Assembly (NCBI GenBank): GCA_910583765.1
Contig: CAJTYS010000012.1
Location: forward strand, 24,701-88,700
Source of the DNA: an uncultured Eubacteriales bacterium
GTDB lineage: Bacteria; Bacillota; Clostridia; Peptostreptococcales; Anaerovoracaceae
DNA: 64,000 bases
Direction of reading: 5' to 3'
Shown: positions 8,398 through 16,573 of the stretch, in pieces
Position numbering within the stretch: position 1 is the stretch's first letter
Layout: every line of letters starts with the position of its first letter
The notes under the pieces: model-generated
The model's database searches: none
Seen by the model: only the letters and a program-made list of their open reading frames with translations
Told to the model about the DNA's origin: nothing
Program-made: the position numbers and the translations under genes

Positions 8398-9507
8398 TTA
8401 TTTCCCTCCTTCTTTCTCCTTGAAAGATACATAGTCAAAGTCAAAGCCAAAGCTTCTTGGGCCAAAGACTTCCAAGCCCCTTTCGGTCTTCCAGATTTCC
8501 GGCGCAGGCAAAGCGAACACAGTCAATTCCATACCGTTTTCATAGTTGGGATTGGTCACTGGGTTGCCGTTCTTGTCCACCACACAGATTAAATCTGGCG
8601 CGCAGATGTCCACCTGGCCATCCAAATAGGAAACAAGATGCTCGTTCTTGTACCACACTTTATACTGGTGACCTTGATATTCGCCGATTCCATCCATAGT
8701 GGTTTCGCCATAAATGAAGCCGCCTGTTTCTTCCACGTTCCAGTCTTTTACTATGCCTCGGAAGAGGAGCTTGCCGTCTCCGGCTTCCACCACCTTTTCC
8801 GCCGGATCATCACCGTTTTCTTTAGCGATACGCAGGGCTTTTCCCAGCTTCAAGGTGTAGGACAAAGCGTTAGGGATCACAGAGTCTCTCAGCACCTTGC
8901 CGGTCACCGGATGATCTGCCACGCCGATTCGGTTGCTGCTGGCCACTGCCACGGCGCGGATGATGTCTTCGGAGCGGATATCATCGACAATATCCTTGAT
9001 GATCATGGTGTCGCCGAACTGAGTCGCCAAAGCGATAGGGGTCATGGGCACGTCCTTTACATAGAACGTGCTGTGCTGCAGTTCGGGCACGGAACGTCCA
9101 GCAGGATCCGCGTCCACAATAGGAACACCCAGCTGGCACGCCGCATGAAGCGCATAGGCTGTGTTCGCTCCGCCTAGCTCCGTGGAAATCGCTGCGTAAA
9201 ATTTTGTTCCAAAATAATCCTCCAGGGTTCGGAAAGCCAGAAGGGATTCGGGATAGCCCAGCTGCGGCAGCCTGGCGTATTTTTCTTCTGTTGTGTTCAA
9301 AGACGCAGGTGAACCGCACATGTACGGCACGCCCACATAAGCGTCATCAGGAACCTCCTGGGGATCCACCATGTAAAGTTCCTTCCCTGCGTCAAAGTCT
9401 TCCTGCATCAGATCAAGGCCTAGCTGCAGGTCGCCTCCTCCGCCTGTGCCCACAATGGTGCATCCATAAAGGATGTCGATGATCTCCTGCTGTGTTAATT
9501 TTCTCAT
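8398..9507 (-). CDS. DUF917 family protein (S-methyl-thiohydantoin desulfurase family)
   Basis: 369 residues, full length for PF06032/DUF917. N-terminal part has the glycine-rich IVGTGGGGDLQLG stretch (residues 18-30) and GVPYMCGSPAS; the C-terminal half has FALPAPEIWKTERG and a GPRSFGFDFDY ending. Some members of this family remove sulfur from S-methyl-thiohydantoins, and others occur in hydantoin gene clusters. ATG 9507 is chosen because GAAAGGAG lies 10 nt upstream; the frame extends further but without a ribosome site. The link to hydantoin racemases and an NCS1 permease supports a (thio)hydantoin role. Confidence 0.82.
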   Translation of the reverse strand: MRKLTQQEIIDILYGCTIVGTGGGGDLQLGLDLMQEDFDAGKELYMVDPQEVPDDAYVGVPYMCGSPASLNTTEEKYARLPQLGYPESLLAFRTLEDYFGTKFYAAISTELGGANTAYALHAACQLGVPIVDADPAGRSVPELQHSTFYVKDVPMTPIALATQFGDTMIIKDIVDDIRSEDIIRAVAVASSNRIGVADHPVTGKVLRDSVIPNALSYTLKLGKALRIAKENGDDPAEKVVEAGDGKLLFRGIVKDWNVEETGGFIYGETTMDGIGEYQGHQYKVWYKNEHLVSYLDGQVDICAPDLICVVDKNGNPVTNPNYENGMELTVFALPAPEIWKTERGLEVFGPRSFGFDFDYVSFKEKEGGK

Positions 9508-9570
9508 GTCAAAATTTCTCCTTTCGTATGATAGCATTATATAGGAAATGGTGCTGAGGATATTTTTTCC

Positions 9571-9611
9571 ACAAAGTCCGCACTCCCCAATGCGGGGTGG
9601 CAGATTTTGCG
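9571..9611. repeat. Dispersed small palindromic element, copy a
   Basis: ACAAAGTCCGCACTCCCCAA followed by GCGGGGTGGCAGATTTTGC. Shares the ACAAAGTCC start and the mirrored TTTTG/CTTTG end with the elements at 10988 and 21241. Lies between permease and DUF917 genes, inside the operon. Confidence 0.35.
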
Positions 9612-9619
9612 CTTTCTAT

Positions 9620-10921
9620 CTAAGCGTTTTTTTCTGCGTACACGCCGTCGAGTTTTCTGGATTTGGATGGGAAAAATCTTTCTAAAATCAGATAAACGAT
9701 AAATCCTACCACAACGCCGTTGCAGTTAAACACGCCAAATGGAATGAACAGGGCGATTACCAGTGAAACGATGGTGGCAATGATACCCACCCAGTTCCAG
9801 CCCTCCAGAGGATGCCAACTGGCCGGTTTCCCTTTTCCAATGATCCAATAATCTGCGATCATCACCCCTGCGATCGGTGCGCCGAAAAAGGCGATCCAGT
9901 CCAAAAAAGTTCCGATAAAGTCCAAAATGCCCAGTACAGCCAGAACCACGCCAAGCACGCCCACTGCGAAGGTGGCTTCTCTCCTCCGGTTATCGGGAAG
10001 ATTGAAAGTCATGACCGCATCCAGGCCGCCTGTATAGGCATTGATGGAATTAGTGGTCAATTGCGCTAAAATCATGATCGTCAGGCCCAAAATAGGCAGC
10101 CCCACCACGGCCATGACTTGACTGATATCGTAAATGCCTGCTACTCTCGATAGCAGGATGCCGATCACACAGGTAATAATGCCTGCGGGCATCAACCCCC
10201 AGATAGAAGATTTGATGGTGTCCTTCCTGTCTCTCTGGAACCTGGTCAGATCCGCAGCAGCGAAGGCTGATGCGGAAAAGAAACTGAAAGATAACCCGAT
10301 GCCATCGATTATGGACATGGTTGGTTCTGTTACCTCGTTGCCAGTAAGCCCTGCGCTGCCATAAGTTTTAAAAGCCATCACAGTGCCCAAGATCATAATG
10401 GCCAGCAGCAAAGGCACAGATATGGAATCCACGTTTTTCAGCGCTTCCATGCCCCACACGGCGATGAGCACCATGACCATGCCCCAGAAAACGGACGAAG
10501 CTATCACGGGGATTTCAATGTCAAAGGCTTCCCGCATCAGCGTGGAGAACGCTTCACCGCATACATTGACCTGCAGGCCAAAGAAGCCGGTCAGGGAAAT
10601 GGTGAACAGGGAACTAACCAGCAGCCTGGTACCCTTTCTGCCAAAGGTAGATTGGGCAATCGCGCATGTGGGAATCCCCAAGTCCGCACCCTGCATGCCT
10701 AAAATGAAAGTCAGCAATAACACCATGAGATAGCCGCTGATGCCTGCGATGACCGCATGAGCAGTGGACATGCCTTCCGCCAGCATGCTCCCCAGTAGGA
10801 AGGCGGGGATACAGATGACCATGCCGGCCTGAACCATGACCATGGCGATCCAGCTTTTACGCTGATCTTTTGGAACCTCTGACAAAGCAAAGGCTTCAAT
10901 GCTCTTTTGTTTTTCTGCCAT
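9620..10921 (-). CDS. NCS1-family permease (CodB/allantoin/hydantoin-type)
   Basis: 433 residues with about 12 hydrophobic segments. N-terminus has the CodB-like PKDQRKSWIAM and GMVICIPAFLLG motifs; TGFFGLQVNVCGEAF and TTNSINAYTGGLD also fit the nucleobase:cation symporter-1 family, which imports cytosine, allantoin or hydantoins. Start ATG 10921 is preferred because GGAGG lies 9-10 nt upstream, inside the codons that follow an earlier in-frame ATG at 10936. First gene of the reverse operon. Confidence 0.85.
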   Translation of the reverse strand: MAEKQKSIEAFALSEVPKDQRKSWIAMVMVQAGMVICIPAFLLGSMLAEGMSTAHAVIAGISGYLMVLLLTFILGMQGADLGIPTCAIAQSTFGRKGTRLLVSSLFTISLTGFFGLQVNVCGEAFSTLMREAFDIEIPVIASSVFWGMVMVLIAVWGMEALKNVDSISVPLLLAIMILGTVMAFKTYGSAGLTGNEVTEPTMSIIDGIGLSFSFFSASAFAAADLTRFQRDRKDTIKSSIWGLMPAGIITCVIGILLSRVAGIYDISQVMAVVGLPILGLTIMILAQLTTNSINAYTGGLDAVMTFNLPDNRRREATFAVGVLGVVLAVLGILDFIGTFLDWIAFFGAPIAGVMIADYWIIGKGKPASWHPLEGWNWVGIIATIVSLVIALFIPFGVFNCNGVVVGFIVYLILERFFPSKSRKLDGVYAEKNA

Positions 10922-10987
10922 AAGTTTTTCCTCCATACATAGTTGGTTTTATGAGAAATCTCTGTAGTGTGATTTTCAAAATATCGA

Positions 10988-11029
10988 TAAAGTCTGCCGC
11001 TGAAAGAGCGGCGGTAAAGCTAGCTTTGC
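10988..11029. repeat. Dispersed small palindromic element, copy b
   Basis: TAAAGTCTGCCGCTGAAAGA then GCGGCGGTAAAGCTAGCTTTG. A GCCGCT/AGCGGC hairpin with GAAAG loop is enclosed by AAAG/CTTT ends. Resembles copy c at 21241. Here it lies in the 5' untranslated region of the permease operon. Confidence 0.4.
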
Positions 11030-11042
11030 TTCTGTTATAATG

Positions 11043-11060
11043 TTAACAATTTTCTGTTAA
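11043..11060. promoter_or_regulatory. Palindromic operator candidate between permease operon and pucR-like gene
   Basis: TTAACAATTTTCTGTTAA is a TTAACA-N6-TGTTAA palindrome. On the minus strand it is directly upstream of TATAAC, the likely -10 of the permease operon. It is the best candidate binding site for the divergent PucR-type regulator. Confidence 0.4.
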
Positions 11061-11121
11061 TTTGTCTTTGGGGAGTTCGATAAATAAGATGGCTATATTT
11101 TTGTGAAATTTACAAAAATAA

Positions 11122-11149
11122 TTGCCTTTTTACCGGCATTTATTATAAT
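11122..11149 (+). promoter_or_regulatory. Promoter of the PucR-type regulator gene
   Basis: TTGCCT at 11122 and TATAAT at 11144, spacer 16, with the start codon 36 nt further on. Confidence 0.5.
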
Positions 11150-11184
11150 ATTATACAGAACCGTCATGAGATAAGAGGTGTGAT

Positions 11185-12348
11185 ATGAAATCGATCACTG
11201 TGGCTGATATTATGAATCTGGATGTAATGAAGGGCTGCCGTCTGGCAGCGGGCGAGAAAGGACTATCCAAAGAAGTGCGTTACATCAATGTCTACGACAA
11301 TCCCCTCAGCGAAACGGACCAAGAGATCCAGGCCTTTCCAGGAGAAATTTCGCTGACATTTTTTTATCATGGGAAAGACAATCCTGATTATCTGTATGAT
11401 ACTCTGAATCTGCTTATCACAAGGCATGCTGCTGCCTTGATCGTCTTTGATGAATATTTTAAGGAAATGCCCCTGGAGTTCAGAGCGCGCTGTGATCAGG
11501 CCGCGCTGCCGCTGATCTTCGTGGACCGCAAAGTTCCTTATTCCCTGCTGATTTCCAGCATTATCGAATATCGGGTCCAGGCTGAACAGAGAAAACACAT
11601 TGCGGACAAGCTGTCTGCTATTGCCAGTCCCCGTACTTCTGCTGAAGAAAAAATGCGGCTGACTACGGATTTGCATAATGGATTTCAAAATAATGTGGTC
11701 GTCCTCTTTGCCGTGGAACCGGGCGGTGATAGGGAAGACCGAACTTTCAGCGCAGAGACGCTGAACCTTTGCGGCGCAATTTCCCGTGACCCTCACTTTT
11801 TTGCGGCAGAGTACAACGGCGGCGTGCTGGTGATTCTTTCCTACAGCGACCATCGATTGTCGGATGTTCACGACTCAGTGAAAAATTCCATCCATGTGAT
11901 TCACAACTATCTGCCCGATGCTGCCATAGGCATCAGTGACCAATGCCATCTGTCAGAGCTGGGGACCGCCATCACCCAAAGCTGTACAGTGCTCCAGGCT
12001 GGCAGCCTTTCGCCAGGAACAGACTCTGCCTATGGTGATCTAGGTGTGACGCGGATGTTATTGGAGCTTTCTAACACTTCTGCCCTGGAAAATTTTTATC
12101 AAGACATCCTGGGTCCCATCAAGAAGCACGATCAGGAGAACAATGGGCAGCTTTTGGAAACCATGCTTTGCTTTTCCTCCTGCGGCATGAATTATAAAAA
12201 AACAGCCAATGCCATGTTCCTCCACGAAAATACTATCCGTTATCGCATTGCCAAGCTGAAAGAGTTGATCCCCTATGGGAAAAGTGACATTGACCTTTAT
12301 GAAACCATATCCATCACCGCGAAGATTCATCATATAAAGCAGGGCTAA
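11185..12348 (+). CDS. PucR-family transcriptional regulator
   Basis: 387 residues. The N-terminal ~125 residues match the PucR ligand-sensing domain (ITVADIMNLD, GLSKEVRYINVYDNP). The C-terminus has the PucR helix-turn-helix: MNYKKTANAMFLHENTIRYR followed by IAKLKELIP. PucR proteins regulate purine, allantoin, hydantoin or amino-acid catabolism. Divergent from the permease/DUF917/racemase operon, which it very likely controls. AAGAGGTG precedes the ATG. Confidence 0.88.
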   Translation: MKSITVADIMNLDVMKGCRLAAGEKGLSKEVRYINVYDNPLSETDQEIQAFPGEISLTFFYHGKDNPDYLYDTLNLLITRHAAALIVFDEYFKEMPLEFRARCDQAALPLIFVDRKVPYSLLISSIIEYRVQAEQRKHIADKLSAIASPRTSAEEKMRLTTDLHNGFQNNVVVLFAVEPGGDREDRTFSAETLNLCGAISRDPHFFAAEYNGGVLVILSYSDHRLSDVHDSVKNSIHVIHNYLPDAAIGISDQCHLSELGTAITQSCTVLQAGSLSPGTDSAYGDLGVTRMLLELSNTSALENFYQDILGPIKKHDQENNGQLLETMLCFSSCGMNYKKTANAMFLHENTIRYRIAKLKELIPYGKSDIDLYETISITAKIHHIKQG

Positions 12349-12482
12349 GAAGCGGAGATAGGACGCAGCCACTAAGGGTGGGCCGCCATTTTGCCGCCGC
12401 ATCTTCTGCCGCCGAACCAGTCATGGAAACTTGCGGTTAGCCGCAGGATTTACCTTGACAAATCAATTTCTTCAAAAAAGTT

Positions 12483-12512
12483 TGTAACGAAGCTTCACTT
12501 TGCGGGTCTTTT
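12483..12512 (+). promoter_or_regulatory. ECF-type promoter of the sigma/anti-sigma operon
   Basis: TGTAAC at 12483-12488, spacer 16, then GGTCTTTTA. Fits an autoregulated group-4 sigma factor promoter and resembles the promoter at 4552. A GCGG/CCGC hairpin at about 12430-12450 upstream probably ends pucR transcription. Confidence 0.5.
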
Positions 12513-12530
12513 AGATGAAGAGGTGGAACG

Positions 12531-13019
12531 ATGAAGTATTTTGATGAAATCTATGAACTGTATTTCCAGGACGTATACAAGTACATTCTGGCCATCAGCC
12601 GCAGCAACCAAGCGGCGGAGGAAATCACCCAAGAGACATTTTTTCGGGCCCTGAAAAACATCGACTCTTTTCGTGGTGACTGCGACATCCGTTTTTGGCT
12701 CTGCGGCATTGCGAAAAACGAATATTTTCGGGCAATGGAGAAGGGAAAACTCCAAAGCGGCGAAGAAATGCCGGATGTGCCCGCTGCAAAAGAGACGGAA
12801 AAGGATTTCATCAAGCAGGAAGACTCTTTTCGTATCCACCAGATTCTGCACCAGCTCGAGGAGCCATACAAAGAAGTGTTTTCCCTGCGGGTTTTCGGAG
12901 AACTGCCCTTTAAAAAGATCGGGCTGATCTTTGGAAAGTCGGAAAACTGGGCAAGGGTGACTTACTATCGGGCAAAGCAGAAAATTCAGGAGAAATTGGA
13001 GGATGAGGAACGTGAATAA
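12531..13019 (+). CDS. ECF-type RNA polymerase sigma factor
   Basis: 162 residues. Region 2 at about 5-70 (DVYKYILAISRSNQAAEEIT, then TFFRALKN) and region 4 at about 110-157 (FSLRVFGELPFKKIGLIFGK, WARVTYYRAKQKI). Directly followed, with 17-nt overlap, by a zinc-finger membrane anti-sigma gene, the usual arrangement. AAGAGGTGG precedes the ATG. Confidence 0.92.
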   Translation: MKYFDEIYELYFQDVYKYILAISRSNQAAEEITQETFFRALKNIDSFRGDCDIRFWLCGIAKNEYFRAMEKGKLQSGEEMPDVPAAKETEKDFIKQEDSFRIHQILHQLEEPYKEVFSLRVFGELPFKKIGLIFGKSENWARVTYYRAKQKIQEKLEDEERE

Positions 13020-13719
13020 ACTAAATTGCGGCGTGATTGCCGATTTGCTGCCCCTTTATATCGATGAGGCGTGCAGCGAGGAAAGCAAAAAACTGGTAGA
13101 GGTGCATTTGGAGGAGTGTGAAACGTGCAGGGAGGCGCTCCAGAAAATGAAGGTGGAGATCGAACTGCCCGCTGAAACAGGCGATGCGCAAGACGGGCTG
13201 CGGAGGATCAAGAAACTGCTGAAGAAAAAATACATCCTATTTGCCGTGACTGCGGCAGCGATCGCTGCGGTCTGCGTTGGCTTTTCCTTCTGCATGCAGG
13301 TCATAGAGACTCCCATTGAGTATCAGGACGCAAAGGTGTCTGTGGTACAGAACAAGAAGGATCCATCGCAGTACGATCTGGTTTTCAATGGGCAGCAATA
13401 TGGGTGTCTTTATGGAGAAGCCATCACTTTGAAAGAGAATGAAGACACGATTTATGAAGCGGAGATCATTCATACGGTCAGTACGCCGTGGACCAGGCTT
13501 TTCCAAAGAGAGCCGATGAAAGACGAGGTTGCTTTTACCTATTCTGCGGACCCGGATACTGTGTCGGGCTCTACAACAGATCGTTCCGGAAAGAAAAGAT
13601 ATTTCAAGACCGTGGCCGTGTATTATCAAGCCACGCCTGCCGATGAGAGAAGACTGCTGTGGATGGCAGATTGGTTCCAGGATATGACGCAAGGCGCAGA
13701 AGCGAGCACAAAAGAATAA
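13003..13719 (+). CDS. Membrane anti-sigma factor with zf-HC2 domain
   Basis: 238 residues. N-terminal CGVIADLLPLYIDEACS and HLEECETC (H35, C39, C42) form the anti-sigma zinc finger that holds the sigma factor. One membrane segment at about 76-96; the remaining ~140 residues are extracellular and of unknown fold. A GTG at 13012 with GATGAGG upstream is an alternative start. Cognate partner is the sigma factor just upstream. Confidence 0.85.
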   Translation: MRNVNKLNCGVIADLLPLYIDEACSEESKKLVEVHLEECETCREALQKMKVEIELPAETGDAQDGLRRIKKLLKKKYILFAVTAAAIAAVCVGFSFCMQVIETPIEYQDAKVSVVQNKKDPSQYDLVFNGQQYGCLYGEAITLKENEDTIYEAEIIHTVSTPWTRLFQREPMKDEVAFTYSADPDTVSGSTTDRSGKKRYFKTVAVYYQATPADERRLLWMADWFQDMTQGAEASTKE

Positions 13720-13744
13720 AGGAACTTAAATGTGGACACAGCCG

Positions 13745-14110
13745 CTAAGATTCGTAAACGATGTGGGCGACCTTCTCGGAAAGCTGGGCGTACAAGGCTT
13801 TCAGCTCGGACAAATAAGCAAGGCCGTTGTCGGTGATGGCATAATAAACCCTGATCCGATTCCCTTCTGAGATTTCCTGGCGGCTGTTTTCTACATACCC
13901 CTGTTCTTCCAGTTTCGTCAGCACATTGTAAAGCAGCGGCATTTTATAAACGCCTTCGCTGCGGCTGAGCATTTCCTGAACGATCTCATAGGCATACATC
14001 TCTCGCTCTGACAAAAGGCGAAGCACTAGGAGCGGTACGGTGGAACGCTTGAACTGGGCTGCGAAATTGTTCAGGTTATCTTCTTTGCTGTTTGCTTTTC
14101 GCTTTTTCAT
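13745..14110 (-). CDS. PadR-family transcriptional regulator
   Basis: 121 residues from ATG 14110 (GGGGAAGGG about 11 nt upstream). Classic PadR winged helix: VPLLVLRLLSEREMYAYEIV, then YKMPLLYNVLTKLEEQGYVE and RVYYAITDNGLAYL. PadR proteins bind palindromes near their own genes and often control transporters or stress genes. Convergent with the anti-sigma gene (25-nt gap). Confidence 0.9.
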   Translation of the reverse strand: MKKRKANSKEDNLNNFAAQFKRSTVPLLVLRLLSEREMYAYEIVQEMLSRSEGVYKMPLLYNVLTKLEEQGYVENSRQEISEGNRIRVYYAITDNGLAYLSELKALYAQLSEKVAHIVYES

Positions 14111-14154
14111 AACATGATCAGCCCTTCCCCTTTTCCAAATCATTACTTTTATAT

Positions 14155-14183
14155 ATCATATCACGACTCCGTATATTTGTCAA
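14155..14183 (-). promoter_or_regulatory. Promoter of the padR-like gene
   Basis: On the minus strand TTGACA (plus 14178-14183) and TATGAT (plus 14155-14160), spacer 17. Confidence 0.6.
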
Positions 14184-14198
14184 AGGAGTACATATGAT

Positions 14199-14226
14199 TA
14201 TAGTTTATATAAAATAGAAAACTATA
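14199..14226. promoter_or_regulatory. Inverted repeat, candidate PadR operator
   Basis: TATAGTTT at 14199 and AAAACTATA at 14218 form an inverted repeat with a short spacer. It sits between the padR promoter and the -35 box of the divergent transcript at 14234, so it could control both. Confidence 0.4.
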
Positions 14227-14233
14227 TATTTTA

Positions 14234-14262
14234 TTGACATATATAAACCTGTATGCTATACT
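14234..14262 (+). promoter_or_regulatory. Strong sigma-A promoter for a short transcript
   Basis: Perfect TTGACA (14234-14239), 17-nt spacer, TATACT (14257-14262). No ordinary gene follows; a strong terminator lies about 200 nt downstream. Confidence 0.65.
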
Positions 14263-14370
14263 TTTAGTCAAGGAATAAGCTTGGGCAGACCAGTGCCAGA
14301 AAGAACGTGTATTGTGTAAGAGATAAACGCTGGGCGCTTTTGCGGTTTTCCGTCAAAGGGGAGTGTGTGA

Positions 14371-14412
14371 ATGAAAGTAAGGAGTGGTGTGTATGCCATG
14401 AAATTGGCCTAG
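14371..14412 (+). CDS. Possible 13-residue peptide inside the small transcript
   Basis: ATG at 14371 follows AAAGGGGAG at 7 nt and reads MKVRSGVYAMKLA before TAG. Too short to judge by content; the ribosome site is the only positive evidence. Confidence 0.2.
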   Translation: MKVRSGVYAMKLA

Positions 14413-14452
14413 GAAGTGTTGTATTGTATGAAATAAATCGTGGATTTAATTT

Positions 14453-14493
14453 GTAGCCAAATGGGGAGATCGTTGATTTGGCTACATTTTTTT
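14453..14493 (+). terminator. Rho-independent terminator of the small transcript
   Basis: GTAGCCAAAT (14453) pairs with ATTTGGCTAC (14476-14485), followed by ATTTTTTT. Confidence 0.85.
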
Positions 14494-14574
14494 GTGGTCA
14501 TCAGGCATTTGGGAAAACCGGGGTAGGAAAGCTTTGGCGTTGGCTTGGGTTCCGCAGGTCTTCGTTAAATGGAG

Positions 14575-14604
14575 ATAAAAAAGCCGGAGCTTTTGCGCTC
14601 CGGC
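14575..14604 (-). terminator. Terminator of the secreted SH3-like gene
   Basis: On the minus strand GCCGGAGC-loop-GCTCCGGC followed by TTTTTT, 14 nt after the stop codon of the gene at 14618. Confidence 0.85.
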
Positions 14605-14617
14605 CGCTGGTCAGTAC

Positions 14618-15481
14618 CTAGCCTGCGTACACAACTTCCTTAAACAAGGTAGCATTTTCGTTCGGATATTTGGTCAGTCCTTTGACCCATCCGGATTTCC
14701 CGCCTTTGATCTTCACATGGAGATAGATCTTAGTGTGCTTGGCATTGAGATAGATTTTATCGATTTTCACCTTTTTTTCAGGTTTCAGAGTGGCGATCTT
14801 TTTTCCACCAGGGCTTTTGAGCACGTTCATGGTAAGGTTCGCGGTCCAATAGGACTGTTTCAGGTAATCAAGATAAGTCTCCTTGAGCTTTGGCTGTGTG
14901 GTTTTCTGCGTCATTTTGCCCTTTTTGTATTGGTAGTCCAGACGAAAACTGATGGCACCCAGGGAGTAAGACATTTCACCATAGGTCACCCCGATTTTGT
15001 TGCCGGACACAGTGATCTTTCTGACATTATTATGGTATCCAATTTTGGACATGGAATCCAAATCAATGACTTTTTTCAGCTTGCCCTTCTTGTACTGGTA
15101 GATGGCTGCGCCTGGAATGTCGTAATTCTCGATGGTGCGGAGCAGAGCCAGATAGGTTTTGCCATTATCCAGCTTCAGCCGCCGGGCTTCGATGCTATAT
15201 GTGTATAGTGATGTGGAAGTGTTGTATGAAAGAGCTTTCTTTCCATTGATAAACACATCACACCCCTCATACATTTGATATCGTTCATTGTACGGGGCAG
15301 AAATCAAAAGCTTGTCCGCTTTTTTGTCGCCGGTCACATCGTACTGGGTGTATGTCTTGTTTACTTCCAGCAGATTGTTGGCTGTCTTGGCCTCCGCCGA
15401 AGCCGGCGTGACCATAAAGAAGCCTACTGCCAGCAGAAACACTGCCGCCGCCAGCCCTCTAGTGAAATAGTTTGCTTTCAT
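14618..15481 (-). CDS. Secreted protein with C-terminal SH3-like domain, copy 1
   Basis: 287 residues. Signal peptide of about 31 residues ending ASAEA. Mature N-terminus has YDVTGDKKADKLLIS, a calcium-loop-like DxTGDxxxD motif of the FG-GAP/dockerin kind. The C-terminal ~70 residues (LKSPGGKKIATLKPEKKVKI, YLHVKIKGGKSGWVKGL) look like a bacterial SH3 domain that could bind cell wall. A tandem paralog of the same length lies 1,022 bp upstream. Function unknown; extracellular, probably wall-associated. Confidence 0.75.
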   Translation of the reverse strand: MKANYFTRGLAAAVFLLAVGFFMVTPASAEAKTANNLLEVNKTYTQYDVTGDKKADKLLISAPYNERYQMYEGCDVFINGKKALSYNTSTSLYTYSIEARRLKLDNGKTYLALLRTIENYDIPGAAIYQYKKGKLKKVIDLDSMSKIGYHNNVRKITVSGNKIGVTYGEMSYSLGAISFRLDYQYKKGKMTQKTTQPKLKETYLDYLKQSYWTANLTMNVLKSPGGKKIATLKPEKKVKIDKIYLNAKHTKIYLHVKIKGGKSGWVKGLTKYPNENATLFKEVVYAG

Positions 15482-15551
15482 GAATTGATTCCTCCGTTCT
15501 GGCAGCTGTCAAAAGGGCGATCCGTGCGCCGCTCTTTCCGCCACTATGTTC

Positions 15552-15580
15552 AGTATACTCCTAAAAGAAGAATGGTTCAA
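15552..15580 (-). promoter_or_regulatory. Promoter of secreted SH3-like gene copy 1
   Basis: Minus strand TTGAAC (plus 15575-15580), 17-nt spacer, TATACT (plus 15552-15557). Same boxes and spacer as at copy 2. Confidence 0.6.
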
Positions 15581-15639
15581 TATGGAAATGGTTAGCCCCA
15601 CCTGTAAAAATTCAAATTACTCTGCCGTTCCTCAATCGC

Positions 15640-16503
15640 CTAGCCTGCGTACACAACCTCCTTAAACAAGATAGCGTCTTCGCCTGGAAATTTGGTCAAG
15701 CCTTTGATCCACCCGAATTTTCCGCCTTTGATTTTCACATGCAGATAAATTTTCGTGTGTTTGACATTAAGATAGATTTTATCGATTTTCACTTTCTTAC
15801 CAGGTTTCAGCGTAGCGACCTTTTTCCCGCCAGGGCTTTTCAGCACGTCCATGGTCTGACTCGCGGTCCAATAGGTTTTTTTCTGATAACTCTGGGAAGT
15901 TTCTATGAGCTTTGGCTTTGTGGTTCTCTGGGTCATTTTGCCTTTCTTGTACTGATAGTCCAAACGAAAGCTGATGAGACCCAGGGAGTAAGACATTTCG
16001 CTGTATGTCACTCCGATCTTGTTGCCGGACACAACGATCTTTTTCACACTATTATGATTTCCGATTTTAGACATGGAATCCAGATCAATGGCTTTTTTCA
16101 GTTTTCCTTTCTTGTACTGGTAAATGGCCGCGCCTGGAATGTCGCTATTGTCAACGGTGGGGATCAAAGCCAGATAGACCTTGCCGTTATCCAGCTTCAG
16201 CCGCCGGGCTTCGATACTGTATGCGTATAAGTATGGCGAAGCGTTGCATGAATAGGCTTTCTTACCATTGATGAACACGTTGCATCCATGATACATTCGC
16301 GCCTGTTCGTCCCATGCGGCGGAGATCAAAAGTTTGTCCGCCTTTTTGTCACCGGTCACATCGTACTGGGTATATGTCTTGTTTACGTTCAGCAGATTAT
16401 TGGCTGTCTTAGCTTCCGCTGAAGCTGGCGTGGCGATAAAGAGGCCTACTGCCAGCAGAAACACTGCCGCCGCTAGCCCTTTAGTGAAATAGTTTGCTTT
16501 CAT
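15640..16503 (-). CDS. Secreted protein with C-terminal SH3-like domain, copy 2
   Basis: 287 residues, colinear with copy 1 from signal peptide to VVYAG end. Differences cluster in the middle (for example AAWDEQARMYHGCNVF against APYNERYQMYEGCDVF) and in the SH3-like part. Own promoter at 16574-16602; no strong terminator between the copies. Same uncertain role. Confidence 0.75.
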   Translation of the reverse strand: MKANYFTKGLAAAVFLLAVGLFIATPASAEAKTANNLLNVNKTYTQYDVTGDKKADKLLISAAWDEQARMYHGCNVFINGKKAYSCNASPYLYAYSIEARRLKLDNGKVYLALIPTVDNSDIPGAAIYQYKKGKLKKAIDLDSMSKIGNHNSVKKIVVSGNKIGVTYSEMSYSLGLISFRLDYQYKKGKMTQRTTKPKLIETSQSYQKKTYWTASQTMDVLKSPGGKKVATLKPGKKVKIDKIYLNVKHTKIYLHVKIKGGKFGWIKGLTKFPGEDAILFKEVVYAG

Positions 16504-16573
16504 GAATTGGTTCCTCCGTTCTGGCAGCTGTCAAAAGGGCGATCCAAGTGCCGCTCGTTTCGCCGCCATGTCC

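Larger units (their letters stand above)
14269..14493 (+). ncRNA. Candidate small RNA (~225 nt) between padR and secreted-protein genes
   Basis: Defined by a near-consensus promoter ending at 14262 and a 10-bp-stem terminator ending at 14493, with no frame above 14 codons. I do not recognise it as 6S, tmRNA, SRP or a riboswitch. It contains one very short frame with a good ribosome site (14371), so a leader or micropeptide mRNA is the alternative. Confidence 0.45.
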
